Below, piece after piece: positions 1-7,984 of a stretch of 16,709 nucleotides of DNA; the first letter of the stretch is position 1, and every line of letters starts with the position of its first letter. This DNA is from Bryobacteraceae bacterium. GTDB lineage: Bacteria > Acidobacteriota > Terriglobia > Bryobacterales > Bryobacteraceae. Position numbers and translations under genes: made by a program. The DNA lies in contig JASHQT010000190.1 in the NCBI GenBank assembly GCA_030039005.1, positions 1 through 16,709 of the forward strand. Direction: 5' to 3'. Under the pieces are notes generated by a model. That model was not told the origin of the DNA. It searched no databases and was given only the letters and a program-made list of their open reading frames with translations.

Positions 1-7
1 CCGGCAA

Positions 8-36
8 CATACAAAGTACAGCCTCTAGGCTATAAT
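8..36 (+). promoter_or_regulatory. Probable sigma-70 promoter of the POTRA gene
   Basis: A perfect TATAAT lies at 31-36. Seventeen bases upstream, at 8-13, is CATACA, which matches the last three bases of TTGACA only. Transcription would start near 43, which is exactly the A of an in-frame ATG. The -10 is seen directly; the -35 is weak. Confidence 0.45.
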
Positions 37-42
37 CATCCG

Positions 43-1842
43 ATGGACCGCGATTTGCAAAACGGTCCGTTCAACATGCGCAGTATTCTTTTGTCTGCAC
101 TCCTGCTCGCGTCCGCGGCTTTCGCGGAAGAACCTATCGCGCCTGTAACTTCCGGCGTTTCAGTGGTCGAATCGGTACGCGTGGATGGCACCAAGTCACC
201 CGTGGAACTAAAGACACAGGTGGGCCAGAAGTTCGACGAGGCCACCGTTCAATCCGATGTCCGGCGGCTGTGGGCGACGGGCCGGTTCGATGACATCCGC
301 GTCGAGTCTAAGCCAGACGATCAGGGCACTGCCATTACTTTTCATGTCGTGGAAGCGCCGCAGCTTCAGCTCCATGAAATGAAGGTAGAGCCGTCCACTT
401 ACGGCTTGCAAATGAGCCTGCCGGAAGGCACGCCGATGAGCCCGCTGCGCGCGCACCAGATCGCGTATCAGGCCGAGCAGGACCTTCGTTCCGACGGCTT
501 CCGGACGGCAACCGTGGATTATAACCTGGTGCCGTATGCCGGCAACAAAGTGGATCTGCATCTCAACATCGATGCCGGGCAGCGGATTCGGGTGAAGGAA
601 GTGGACTTCAGCGGAAGCACCGCGGTCAACTCCAAAGACCTGCGGGGCCAGTTGCGGTCGCTGAAAATTCGCCGCGTGACGCCGCCGATTCCCGGTGTTT
701 GGGGGGGCTGGCGAATGTATCCGGGATACAGCCCGGAAGGCGTGGAGGGCGACCTAGCGCTGTTGCGCTCTTATTACATCTCCAAAGGATATTTCGACGC
801 CAACGTCAAGCTGAACGACGTGCAAGTAGACAAGAAGGATGCGCGCGTGAACATCCAGGTAGACGCCGGGCAGCTTTATCACGTACGAACCTTGCAGGTG
901 ATGGGTAATGGAGTTCTGCCCAAGACGGTGCATCCGCAGAACGAACAGATGGTTTCGCAGAACTTCTGCTCCACTTTGTTTGTGGCACGCCGCAATGCCG
1001 AGCGCGCCGGTATTTTGGACTTTACCGTCAACCTGCAAGTGCAGCCCACCATGGCCAGCACCAAGGCAGCGCCGGAAGCCGATTTGACGGCCACCGTGGA
1101 CCGCGGTAAGCCGTTTCACGTCGGCCGCATCGAATTCATAGGAAACCGGCATTTCACAGAGGCGGCGGTGCGCAGCAACCTCCTGCTGGACGAAGGCGAT
1201 CTGTTGGACGAGCACAAGTTGCGCGAAAGCATGGCGCGGCTCAACGAAGCGAAGTTCTTCGCCCCGGTCAGCGAGCGCAATACCATGATCCGGACCGATC
1301 CGGATACGGGCATCGCCGATATCGACTTCCGCGTGATGGAACAGAAACACGGGTCTTGGAGCATCTCGGGACCGGTCGGGCCGGTCAGCGTCGCAGGACC
1401 CGTGGAAGGTTCCGTCCGCATGCGTCTTCCGGCGTGGGGTTCGGGCATCCTGGAAGCCTCCACGTATAGCGTTTCGCTGAGTATGTTCGCGTTCCTGCAC
1501 ACCTTCCTTCCGATTGCCGGAATTCCAAAAGTTCCGCTCCTTCCGCTGGCCGCGCTGAGCCGGCCCTATACGCCGGGAGAAGGCTGGAAGTCGGGTTTCT
1601 CGATCATTCCGCAACTCGGCTGGGAATACATGGTGATGGGTTACGGCGTCACGCAGATCTCGCATCGCCTGATCCCTGTTTTGGAAGGCGACCGCGGTCT
1701 GGAGCCGCAGATTCCCGTCACGGTGGACACTCCCAGCAGCCGGACCACGATGTTTTGTCAACCGCCCGCGCCCCGTTTTTTTGCTGTGCGCGAGATCCTG
1801 GCCATGGGGCTGCGGTTTGCCAGCTCGATGTCGGGACTCTAG
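43..1842 (+). CDS. BamA/TamA-like protein with five POTRA-type repeats, no clear beta-barrel
   Basis: Probably an outer-membrane assembly or translocation factor of the Omp85 family, acting in the periplasm. From the internal Met at base 76 there is a typical signal peptide (MRSILLSALLLASAAFA, cut before EEP). Counting from that Met, POTRA-like units follow at about 28-98, 99-175, 176-270, 271-350 and 351-430. The first (VRVDGT...GRFDDIRVES) and last (IEFIGNRHFTEAAVR...) are clearest; the fourth is degenerate. The last 160 residues are rich in Pro and Gly, do not show alternating barrel strands, and end in SGL instead of the aromatic residue usual for Omp85 barrels. ATG 43 coincides with the predicted transcription start, so a leaderless start is possible. 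ATG 76 begins the signal peptide but has no Shine-Dalgarno. The gene converges on the TonB receptor with 10 bases between the stops. Confidence 0.8.
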   Translation: MDRDLQNGPFNMRSILLSALLLASAAFAEEPIAPVTSGVSVVESVRVDGTKSPVELKTQVGQKFDEATVQSDVRRLWATGRFDDIRVESKPDDQGTAITFHVVEAPQLQLHEMKVEPSTYGLQMSLPEGTPMSPLRAHQIAYQAEQDLRSDGFRTATVDYNLVPYAGNKVDLHLNIDAGQRIRVKEVDFSGSTAVNSKDLRGQLRSLKIRRVTPPIPGVWGGWRMYPGYSPEGVEGDLALLRSYYISKGYFDANVKLNDVQVDKKDARVNIQVDAGQLYHVRTLQVMGNGVLPKTVHPQNEQMVSQNFCSTLFVARRNAERAGILDFTVNLQVQPTMASTKAAPEADLTATVDRGKPFHVGRIEFIGNRHFTEAAVRSNLLLDEGDLLDEHKLRESMARLNEAKFFAPVSERNTMIRTDPDTGIADIDFRVMEQKHGSWSISGPVGPVSVAGPVEGSVRMRLPAWGSGILEASTYSVSLSMFAFLHTFLPIAGIPKVPLLPLAALSRPYTPGEGWKSGFSIIPQLGWEYMVMGYGVTQISHRLIPVLEGDRGLEPQIPVTVDTPSSRTTMFCQPPAPRFFAVREILAMGLRFASSMSGL

Positions 1843-1852
1843 GAAGCGGAGA

Positions 1853-3625
1853 TCAGCGTCCTCCGAACACGTAGAATTCGCAGCCGGCTACAATTGCGCG
1901 CGAGGGCATCACAATTCCCGGAAGTTCCTGGTAATCCGCGTTGGTGATGTTGGTGAGCTGCAGAAACGGGCGCACACGTCCGGTGGCGTAGCCGGCAGAA
2001 GCGTCCCAGACGGCGTAGGGATGGCGTTCGAGCCGCTCCACCACTCCCAACCGCGTACGGCCAATCACCTTTTTGCCAATGAAGCCACGCCACTCGATCA
2101 CTCCGCTCTGGACGGGATAGTTGAACGTGTACTTGGCTTCTTCAATGTCGGGCGATCCATTTACGCCATGCAAGCCGCTGAAGGTGACGGCAAAATGCTG
2201 CCCGGAAATCGGGTCCCAGGCAACGCCGGTTTCAACACCGGTGAAGGTCAGATTGTCGAAGTTGGTGGCCGTGTAGACGGTGCCTCCCGGAGGCGCGACA
2301 TAATCGATCACATTCTTGTCGTGGCGCTGGAAAGCGGTAACAAAGGCACGGAGGTTCCGGCGCAAATAAGCATCCAGGCCGGTATCGTAGCTGATCGCAC
2401 TTTCGGGCTTCAGGTTGGGGTTGCCCAGGTCCGAGGGGTCGGAATAGTAGAGATCGGTAAAACTCGGCAGCCGGAAGGCGCGGCTGGCCGAAGCGCGCAA
2501 CTTGAATCGCGCGGACAACCACGCAGCGGCGCTCGCCGACGGGCTGGTCGAGACCTGATGCGCGCCGTAAACTTCTTCGCGAATCCCTAGCGAGAGCGAA
2601 TACCGGCGCGCCGAGCGCAGATCGTAGAATACATACCCGCTCCCTCGCGTGCGGCTATGGATGCCGAGATTGGTGCTGTGGATGGCCTCCGATAATCCCT
2701 CGACACCGTAGCTGATCACGCCGTGCCGCGGCAGCTTGTCGTGCCGTCTGAGGTCCCCTTGCCAAGTGTTTTCGATGTGGCGATTGGTGTAGAGCTGCGG
2801 ATCGTACCAATAGAGGACGAAAAGGTCCGTGTGCCGGCGGTAGGCAAAGCTCGCCTCCGTTTTATCGCCCAGATTCTGGTGCGCGGAGACAAACCAGGTC
2901 TTGATGCGCTCCCAGGACGGGTAGGGTCCATAGAACTGGTTCGCGCCGTACGGGCGGTCGCTGTAAGCGAACAGAATGCTGCCTGCGCCAAACCGCGACT
3001 TCAACTGGCTAAGGGAGCTCAGCGCGAGATTGCGATAATCGCGATCCGGCATGAAACCGGTTGAGAAATCGCGCGCGCCAGCCAGTTCTTCACGCCACCA
3101 TCCTTCGCCAAATGAGGCGATGGCGTGCTCTTCGTTGAAACCGAAGTTCCCCCCTCCGGCGAGCAGACGCAGTTCGTTCTGGTCAAGCGGTTGCGCGATC
3201 ACATTGACTACGCCGCCAATGGCATCCGACCCATAAAGCGTCGAGCCCGAGCCCTTCAGTATCTCCATGCCGGAGATCATCTCCATCGGGATTGGCAGAT
3301 CGAGGTTGAAATGACCGGTCTGGACATCGTCCAACCGCATGCCGTTGAGGAGCACCAAAGTTTGTTCGAAAGTGGCGCCGCGGATGGATAGGTCGGCCAT
3401 GAATCCGCCCGGCGCGCGTTCCTGCAAATCGAGGGAGGGGTCGAGCTCCAGCAGATCGAACCAGGAGTCGTACAGAGGCCGCTCCTGCTCGGGGACATTG
3501 ATTGCACTTACGTCACGGTCGGCTTCGGCGAGCGGAATCGGTTCCGCGGTGCCGGTAACGATAATCGAATCCTGCTGGGCACAGAGGCAGGCTGTGCTGA
3601 GTAAAAAGGCAAACCAAAATTTCAT
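1853..3625 (-). CDS. TonB-dependent outer-membrane receptor (BtuB/vitamin-type size)
   Basis: Outer-membrane receptor for energy-dependent uptake of a small ligand through the TonB system. From ATG at 3625 the protein has 590 residues and a signal peptide (MKFWFAFLLSTACLCA). A TonB-box-like stretch (DSIIVTG) follows, then the plug domain at about 25-150 with LSIRGATFEQTLVLLNG and the hallmark KGSGSTLYGSDAIGGVVNVIA. The remainder is barrel, with many alternating aromatic strands. The size fits BtuB-like receptors, but nothing identifies the ligand, and no cobalamin riboswitch fits in the short leader. A GTG at 3658 would add 11 residues; the ATG is preferred because it starts the signal peptide. 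The protein ends in YVFGGR, with the aromatic residues a few places before the end. It follows the DUF2905 gene by about 90 bases on the same strand. Confidence 0.9.
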   Translation of the reverse strand: MKFWFAFLLSTACLCAQQDSIIVTGTAEPIPLAEADRDVSAINVPEQERPLYDSWFDLLELDPSLDLQERAPGGFMADLSIRGATFEQTLVLLNGMRLDDVQTGHFNLDLPIPMEMISGMEILKGSGSTLYGSDAIGGVVNVIAQPLDQNELRLLAGGGNFGFNEEHAIASFGEGWWREELAGARDFSTGFMPDRDYRNLALSSLSQLKSRFGAGSILFAYSDRPYGANQFYGPYPSWERIKTWFVSAHQNLGDKTEASFAYRRHTDLFVLYWYDPQLYTNRHIENTWQGDLRRHDKLPRHGVISYGVEGLSEAIHSTNLGIHSRTRGSGYVFYDLRSARRYSLSLGIREEVYGAHQVSTSPSASAAAWLSARFKLRASASRAFRLPSFTDLYYSDPSDLGNPNLKPESAISYDTGLDAYLRRNLRAFVTAFQRHDKNVIDYVAPPGGTVYTATNFDNLTFTGVETGVAWDPISGQHFAVTFSGLHGVNGSPDIEEAKYTFNYPVQSGVIEWRGFIGKKVIGRTRLGVVERLERHPYAVWDASAGYATGRVRPFLQLTNITNADYQELPGIVMPSRAIVAGCEFYVFGGR

Positions 3626-3715
3626 TGTGTGGAGGGAAGTCTTGAGGCCATCATCCACGATAAAACATTCTGTCTAACCAGGCGGGGCTGGTGGAGAGCG
3701 CGCGGACGCGGCCCG

Positions 3716-3931
3716 CTAGCGGCGATTGATCAGCCACAAGACCAGCGAAAGCACCACACTGATCAGCAGGCAGGTCACCAGGGGGAAGTAGAACACCGAA
3801 TGCTTGCCCCGAATGACGATGTCGCCGGGCAGGCGTCCCAGCCGGATAGGAAGCTTTTCGGCGAACGAAACCAGGACGCCCAGCGCCGCCACCAGCAATC
3901 CCAGCGCGATCAGCATCCGGCCTAAGTTCAT
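3716..3931 (-). CDS. DUF2905 small membrane protein
   Basis: A 71-residue protein of unknown function that fits the DUF2905 family in length and pattern. Two membrane segments lie at about 6-24 and 48-67. Between them is the family-typical LGRLPGDIVIRGKHSVFYFPL, so only a short loop separates the helices. The start ATG is preceded by GGAGG at a short spacing of about 3 bases. It is divergent from the LolA-like gene at 4009, and the 77-base gap must hold both promoters, although I see no strong boxes there. The TonB receptor lies downstream on the same strand. Confidence 0.85.
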   Translation of the reverse strand: MNLGRMLIALGLLVAALGVLVSFAEKLPIRLGRLPGDIVIRGKHSVFYFPLVTCLLISVVLSLVLWLINRR

Positions 3932-4008
3932 CTGCCTCCATGTTAGCTCCGTGGGGATGCGGGCCGCCCTGCTGCGGTACAGTAAATGTGGCCGGAGGTC
4001 TTCAGTTT

Positions 4009-5517
4009 ATGAATAAACTCCAGATCATGAAGAAAGCCTGCTCCCAGCCGCTGGCTTTCGCCCTGTTGGCGGCTTCTTTGCTTGGTGTTGGGCCTGTTTT
4101 CGGCGCCCCCGAAACGCTGCCCAGCGCCGATGCCGTCATCAGCCGCTTTGTCGAGGTTACGGGCGGTAAGGCAGCTTGGGAGGCCCGCCACTCGCAGATC
4201 GAGCACGCGACTATCGAATTCACCAAGCTAGGCGTAAAAGGGACCATCACCATTTACGAGGCCGCCCCCGACAAATACCTGGCACTGACGGAATTGGCCG
4301 CGGTCGGCAAAATGGCAACCGGTGCCGACGGCCAGGTGGCCTGGGAGAATTCGGCGCTCCAAGGCCCACGCATCAAGCAGGGCGCCGAACGCGCGGAAGC
4401 GCTTCGCGACGGAACCTTCAATGCTCCGCTGTATTGGAAAAAGATGTACGTGAAGGGCGAAACAGCGGGCTCGGAGATGGTGGAAGGGCACGATTGCTAT
4501 AAAGTCGTGCTCACGCCGCAGGAGGGCCAGCCAATGACCGAGTTCTACGATAAGAAATCGGGGCTCATGATCAAGACCACGGCCACCATCAGCTCGCAGT
4601 TCGGCGATGTGAGCGCGGAGGTGGTTTACGAAGACTATCGCAAGGACGGCGATCTGCTCTCGCCGCATCGGCTGGTGAACCGCGCGGCGCAGCAGGAGTT
4701 CGTTATCGAGATCGAAAGCGTGGAGATCAATCCCGAGCTGCCGAAGGACCGCTTCGATTTGCCGCCTGAAGTAAAGGCGCTGCTCAACAAGCCCGCGGCC
4801 GTGGAAAATCGCTCTCCGGCCGATCACGGCACGCCGGCTTCTGCGAACGCGGGCAAGCTCGCGATTTACATGGGCGGCACGGAGATGGCGAACGAAACCT
4901 ATATGGTAAAGAAATCGGATCGTGGCGTCGAAATTGACGGCTCCGGATCGGCCATGATCGGCACGTTGAAGATCGATATCGAACGGTTCTATGTGAGAAC
5001 CGATTCCAGGTACCAGCCCGTGGAAGCGATCGCACACGCCAAGCTGGGGACCATCCCCATGAACATCACCGCCGCGTTTCGCGATGGGCAGGCCAGCAAT
5101 CAAATCAGCAACGGGCAGGGAGACCAAAACAAAGACATTCCGGTCCACAACGACGCCATCGTCGTCAACGCCAATCTTCCACTCTATCCTTGGACACTGC
5201 TCGCGATGCGCGCCAACCTGAACACGCACGATCCGCAGCAGTTTCCGGTGTACGTACTGGGACAAGCCGAAGTGAACGCGACCGTGTTGGCAAAAGGGCG
5301 CGAGCGCGTGGACTTCGCGGGCCAATCGGCGGAGCTGAATCATTTGACGGTGAGCGGCTCAACGCCCGAAGGCCAGCCGATCAGCCTGGACTTTTGGGTG
5401 GACGACAACCGCAAGTTGATCAAGGTCGCGGTGCCGTCCCAGGGCGTGGAAGCCTATCAGGAGGGCTTCGAGCCCGTGCTGCACCGGGCGGCAACCGAGA
5501 CCGCGGACACGCACTAA
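4009..5517 (+). CDS. Secreted two-half protein with LolA-like N-terminal region
   Basis: A 502-residue exported protein of unknown function. ATG 4009 is chosen because GGAGGT lies nine bases upstream. An in-frame ATG at 4027 begins the signal peptide core (MKKACSQPLAFALLAASLLG...). Residues about 40-270 (ISRFVEVTGGKAAWEAR..., then repeated strands such as YKVVLTPQEG and TEFYDKKSGLMIKTTA) resemble the outer-membrane lipoprotein-sorting (LolA/LolB-fold) proteins common in acidobacteria. After a linker at about 275-290, the second half is a different beta-rich domain (LAIYMGGTEMANETY...). No lipobox is seen, so a periplasmic location is likely. The GGDEF gene follows after 11 or 29 bases, depending on its start, which suggests co-transcription. 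The family assignment rests on pattern only. Confidence 0.75.
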   Translation: MNKLQIMKKACSQPLAFALLAASLLGVGPVFGAPETLPSADAVISRFVEVTGGKAAWEARHSQIEHATIEFTKLGVKGTITIYEAAPDKYLALTELAAVGKMATGADGQVAWENSALQGPRIKQGAERAEALRDGTFNAPLYWKKMYVKGETAGSEMVEGHDCYKVVLTPQEGQPMTEFYDKKSGLMIKTTATISSQFGDVSAEVVYEDYRKDGDLLSPHRLVNRAAQQEFVIEIESVEINPELPKDRFDLPPEVKALLNKPAAVENRSPADHGTPASANAGKLAIYMGGTEMANETYMVKKSDRGVEIDGSGSAMIGTLKIDIERFYVRTDSRYQPVEAIAHAKLGTIPMNITAAFRDGQASNQISNGQGDQNKDIPVHNDAIVVNANLPLYPWTLLAMRANLNTHDPQQFPVYVLGQAEVNATVLAKGRERVDFAGQSAELNHLTVSGSTPEGQPISLDFWVDDNRKLIKVAVPSQGVEAYQEGFEPVLHRAATETADTH

Positions 5518-5546
5518 CGGAGAGCGGCTTGGAGCCCGCCGGCCCA

Positions 5547-6266
5547 ATGGACCCTGCACTGGAGTGCTATCTCCGATCGATTCGGGAAATCGGCGAGGTC
5601 ATCGAGGCGATTTCTCCGGAGATCGCCGCTTCCTTACGCGGTGCACTGGACGATTTGCAGTCGCACTTGGCGGGCCATCCCAGTCCCGCCGAGATCCAAC
5701 GCAGCGGCGAGGCGCTGCACGGCATACTGCGAACGTTCCGGGAGAAGGTGCGCCTCCAGAACGAGAGGCGGGCGCGCGACCTCAAGCAAGTGGAACTGCT
5801 GGCCTCGCTCGACCCCTTGACCGCGGTGGCGAATCGGCGGGATTTGGAACGCGAACTCGCCGCGCGCATCGCGGCCGGGCAAGAATTTTGCGTACTGCTG
5901 TTCGATGTGAACGGCTTCAAGACCATCAACGATCGTTATGGGCATTTGCATGGCGATCAAGTGTTGAAACAGATCGCCGCGCGTCTCGCCAGCCAGGTGC
6001 GCGTCCAGGACTACGTCTGCCGCTGGGGCGGGGACGAGTTCCTGGCGATTCTGGCCTGCGATCTCGCGATTGCAGCCTCGCGCTCGCGCCAGATCGCCGA
6101 GCGCTTAAACGGTCCTTATCACATCGCAGCCCAGGGGCGGGAAATTCGCGTGGCGGTGACCGTGACGGTGGGGTTCGTCCAATATCGAATGGGCGAATCG
6201 GCCGAGGGGCTTTTTCGCCGTGCCGACGACGCGATGTACCGTCAGAAGCAGGTAGCACCCAGGTAG
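5547..6266 (+). CDS. Diguanylate cyclase (GGDEF domain with I-site)
   Basis: Makes cyclic di-GMP from two GTP. From ATG 5547 the protein has 239 residues. About 75 N-terminal residues are helical and possibly coiled-coil, without a membrane segment. The GGDEF domain then runs to the end, with FDVNGFKTINDRYGHLHGD for metal and GTP binding and an intact GGDEF at 161-165. The product-inhibition I-site RVQD is at 152-155, exactly five residues before GGDEF, so both catalysis and feedback look intact. A TTG at 5529 in the same frame, with GGAGAG 4-6 bases upstream, is an alternative start adding six residues. The gene follows the LolA-like gene almost directly, which suggests one transcript. No sensory domain is recognisable beyond the helical N-terminus. 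Confidence 0.9.
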   Translation: MDPALECYLRSIREIGEVIEAISPEIAASLRGALDDLQSHLAGHPSPAEIQRSGEALHGILRTFREKVRLQNERRARDLKQVELLASLDPLTAVANRRDLERELAARIAAGQEFCVLLFDVNGFKTINDRYGHLHGDQVLKQIAARLASQVRVQDYVCRWGGDEFLAILACDLAIAASRSRQIAERLNGPYHIAAQGREIRVAVTVTVGFVQYRMGESAEGLFRRADDAMYRQKQVAPR

Positions 6267-6333
6267 GTGTTTCCGCCGGGTAAGGCAATCGTCCTGCGCG
6301 TTGTACTAACCTGAATTGGCAGGAATCTGAACA

Positions 6334-7161
6334 GTGGAGACTCTGACCAACGCCGGTGTGCTCGTCACCGGGGCCGGGCGAGGCATCGGCAAGCGGCTTG
6401 CGATCGGGTTCGCCGCGGCCGGGAATCGCGTGGCGCTGCTCGCGCGCAGCAAAGCCGAACTGGACCTGGCGCACCTGGAGATCGAACACGGCGGAGGCAA
6501 CGCGCTGCGCATTCGCGCCGACGTTACTGATTTCGAGCAGATGAACGCCGCGGTGGACCGGGCGCGGGTCCATTACGGCGAAGTGGACGTGCTGATTTGC
6601 GCGGCGGCGATCCCCGGGCCGATCGGGCCCTTCGCCGAGCAGTCGCCCAAGGCGTGGGTCGATACCATCCACACGAATCTGCTCGGCGTCATGCACGCCT
6701 GCAAGGCCGTTCTGCCGCACATGATCGCGCGCCGCGAAGGGAAAATCATCGTGCTGAGCGGGGCAGGGGCCACGGCGGCGCGGCCCAACCTTTCCGCTTA
6801 CGCCGCGTCGAAAGCGGCGGTAGTCCGGCTTGTGGAGACCATCGCCGAAGAGGTACGCGATCATAACGTCCAGATCAATTGCATGGGCCCCGGCGGCACC
6901 TACACGCACATGACGGACGAGATCCTGCGCGCCGGCGAGCGCGCCGGTTGGAAGGAAACCGAGGAGGCGCTGGAGATCCGGCAAACAGGCGGGGTAGCGC
7001 CGGAAAGACAGATTCAACTCGCGTTGTTTTTAGCCTCGCAACAGTCCAATCACATCAGCGGCAAGCTGATTCATGTTACGGACGATTGGAAGAAGCTGCG
7101 CTCGGAGAATATCCATCCCGAAATTTACACGTTGCGGCGATTGCAGAAGGTCAATCCTTAG
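6334..7161 (+). CDS. SDR family oxidoreductase
   Basis: An NAD(P)-dependent classical short-chain dehydrogenase/reductase, probably cytosolic, of unknown substrate. The start is GTG 6334, with AGGA nine bases upstream. The Rossmann motif TGAGRGIG is at 12-19. Catalytic Ser is S142 (VLSGAGA) and the YxxxK pair is Y156/K160 (YAASK). At 275 residues it is slightly longer than the usual 250, with a C-terminal tail ending in LHP-type Arg/Lys-rich sequence. A 67-base gap separates it from the GGDEF gene. Downstream the gene order is broken by the IS66 remnant, so operon context is lost. Confidence 0.92.
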   Translation: METLTNAGVLVTGAGRGIGKRLAIGFAAAGNRVALLARSKAELDLAHLEIEHGGGNALRIRADVTDFEQMNAAVDRARVHYGEVDVLICAAAIPGPIGPFAEQSPKAWVDTIHTNLLGVMHACKAVLPHMIARREGKIIVLSGAGATAARPNLSAYAASKAAVVRLVETIAEEVRDHNVQINCMGPGGTYTHMTDEILRAGERAGWKETEEALEIRQTGGVAPERQIQLALFLASQQSNHISGKLIHVTDDWKKLRSENIHPEIYTLRRLQKVNP

Positions 7162-7366
7162 CCGGAGATAAACAACGGAGGAGCAGAGACCCCGTGAACC
7201 CTTTGGATGACACCAGGACCATGAACTCGAAAGTATGCTCGCACCGGCTGGCACAAAGAGAGTTGGTGCGTTGGCTCCGAGCCCGCGGGCACGGAGCTCA
7301 AATGAATCGTACGCGTTCAGAGGAACGCATCTTGTTCAGGAAGAGCATTCCGCTGAAGATAGCCGG
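7162..7366 (+). other. Gap with a good RBS and GTG-started broken ORF
   Basis: Just after the SDR stop, GGAGG at 7177-7181 is followed by GTG at 7194. That GTG opens a reading frame (MNPLDDTRTMNSK...) running to 7424, into the IS66 tnpA region in another frame. The first 20 or so codons may be the beginning of a former third gene of the SDR unit, cut by the IS66 insertion. I do not recognise the peptide. No clear IS66 terminal inverted repeat was found here. Confidence 0.3.
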
Positions 7367-7648
7367 ATGCGGAGCAAGGATGAGATTCGCGGCCCCGTTG
7401 GGGGATTTGCGAAAAGCGGGATGACGCGGCGCGAGTCTTGCGCCAAGCATGGCATCGGGATGTCCACGCTGGACTACTGGCGGCGTGGGCGGCGGAAACG
7501 GAAGCCCACGTTGGTGCGGGTCGCCATGGAAGAAGCGCAGCCGCGCACCGGTTTTGCACTCGTGCTGGCCAACGGCCGGCGTATCGAGAGCTCGTGGAGC
7601 TTCAGCGCGTGTGGCATGGAGAAGTTGATTCGAGCGGCCGAGGGCTGA
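7367..7648 (+). CDS. tnpA: IS66 family accessory protein TnpA (remnant)
   Basis: A 93-residue protein matching the small first protein of IS66 elements. It starts MRSKDEIR, has a helix-turn-helix-like region with SGMTRRESCAKHGIGMSTLDYWRRG, and ends with the IS66-typical GFALVLANGRRIESSWSF...LIRAAEG. It would help the element transpose, probably by DNA binding. ATG 7367 is the first Met of the conserved part; no strong Shine-Dalgarno precedes it. tnpB begins five bases after the stop, as expected in IS66. The element is not functional because tnpB is broken and tnpC is missing. Confidence 0.8.
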   Translation: MRSKDEIRGPVGGFAKSGMTRRESCAKHGIGMSTLDYWRRGRRKRKPTLVRVAMEEAQPRTGFALVLANGRRIESSWSFSACGMEKLIRAAEG

Positions 7649-7653
7649 GTCGC

Positions 7654-7845
7654 GTGTTCGGCCTAGGGCTGGCGACGAAGATCCATATTGCGGTCGAACC
7701 GGTAGACATGCGGAAGGGTTTTGAAGGGCCGTACGGATTGGTGCGGGATCGGTTGGGATCAGATCCGCTGAGCGGGCATCTGTTTCTATTCTCCAATCGC
7801 ACGCGCACACGTCTGAAGGCGCTGACATGGGACGGCAGCGGGCTG
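7654..7845 (+). pseudogene. tnpB: IS66 TnpB, truncated remnant
   Basis: From GTG 7654 the frame reads the diagnostic IS66 Orf2 pattern: VEPVDMRKGFEGPYGLVRDRL, then DPLSGHLFLFSNRTRTRLKALTWDGSGL. Recognisable similarity stops at about residue 64, where the family normally continues with CLW.KRLE.G.F. From there the open frame runs on as unrelated sequence to 8196. Intact TnpB is about 115 residues. The large transposase gene tnpC, about 500 codons, is absent, so the element has lost roughly three quarters of its length. Confidence 0.75.
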
Positions 7846-7984
7846 GGTGGGCGTTTGATCCCATTGGTCTGTTGCACACCCGAGATGGCGGGGCGAGTTC
7901 ATGGGCTCCATGTGTCCGAACTGCCTGCGAGCGAATCAGATCACTGGTGGGAGTACGGCATCCCGCTCGAAGCTAGAAGTCACA

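Noticed and set aside
754..1761. Long minus-strand open frame of 335 codons
   Set aside because: It lies inside the POTRA gene, shows no family pattern or signal, and is a typical opposite-strand shadow in GC-rich DNA.
3626..3715. Cobalamin riboswitch before the TonB receptor
   Set aside because: The space is about 90 bases, too short for the known riboswitch, and no B12-box sequence is seen.
4228..5343. Minus-strand open frame of 371 codons
   Set aside because: It is antiparallel to the LolA-like gene, rich in Arg and His, without motif or ribosome site.
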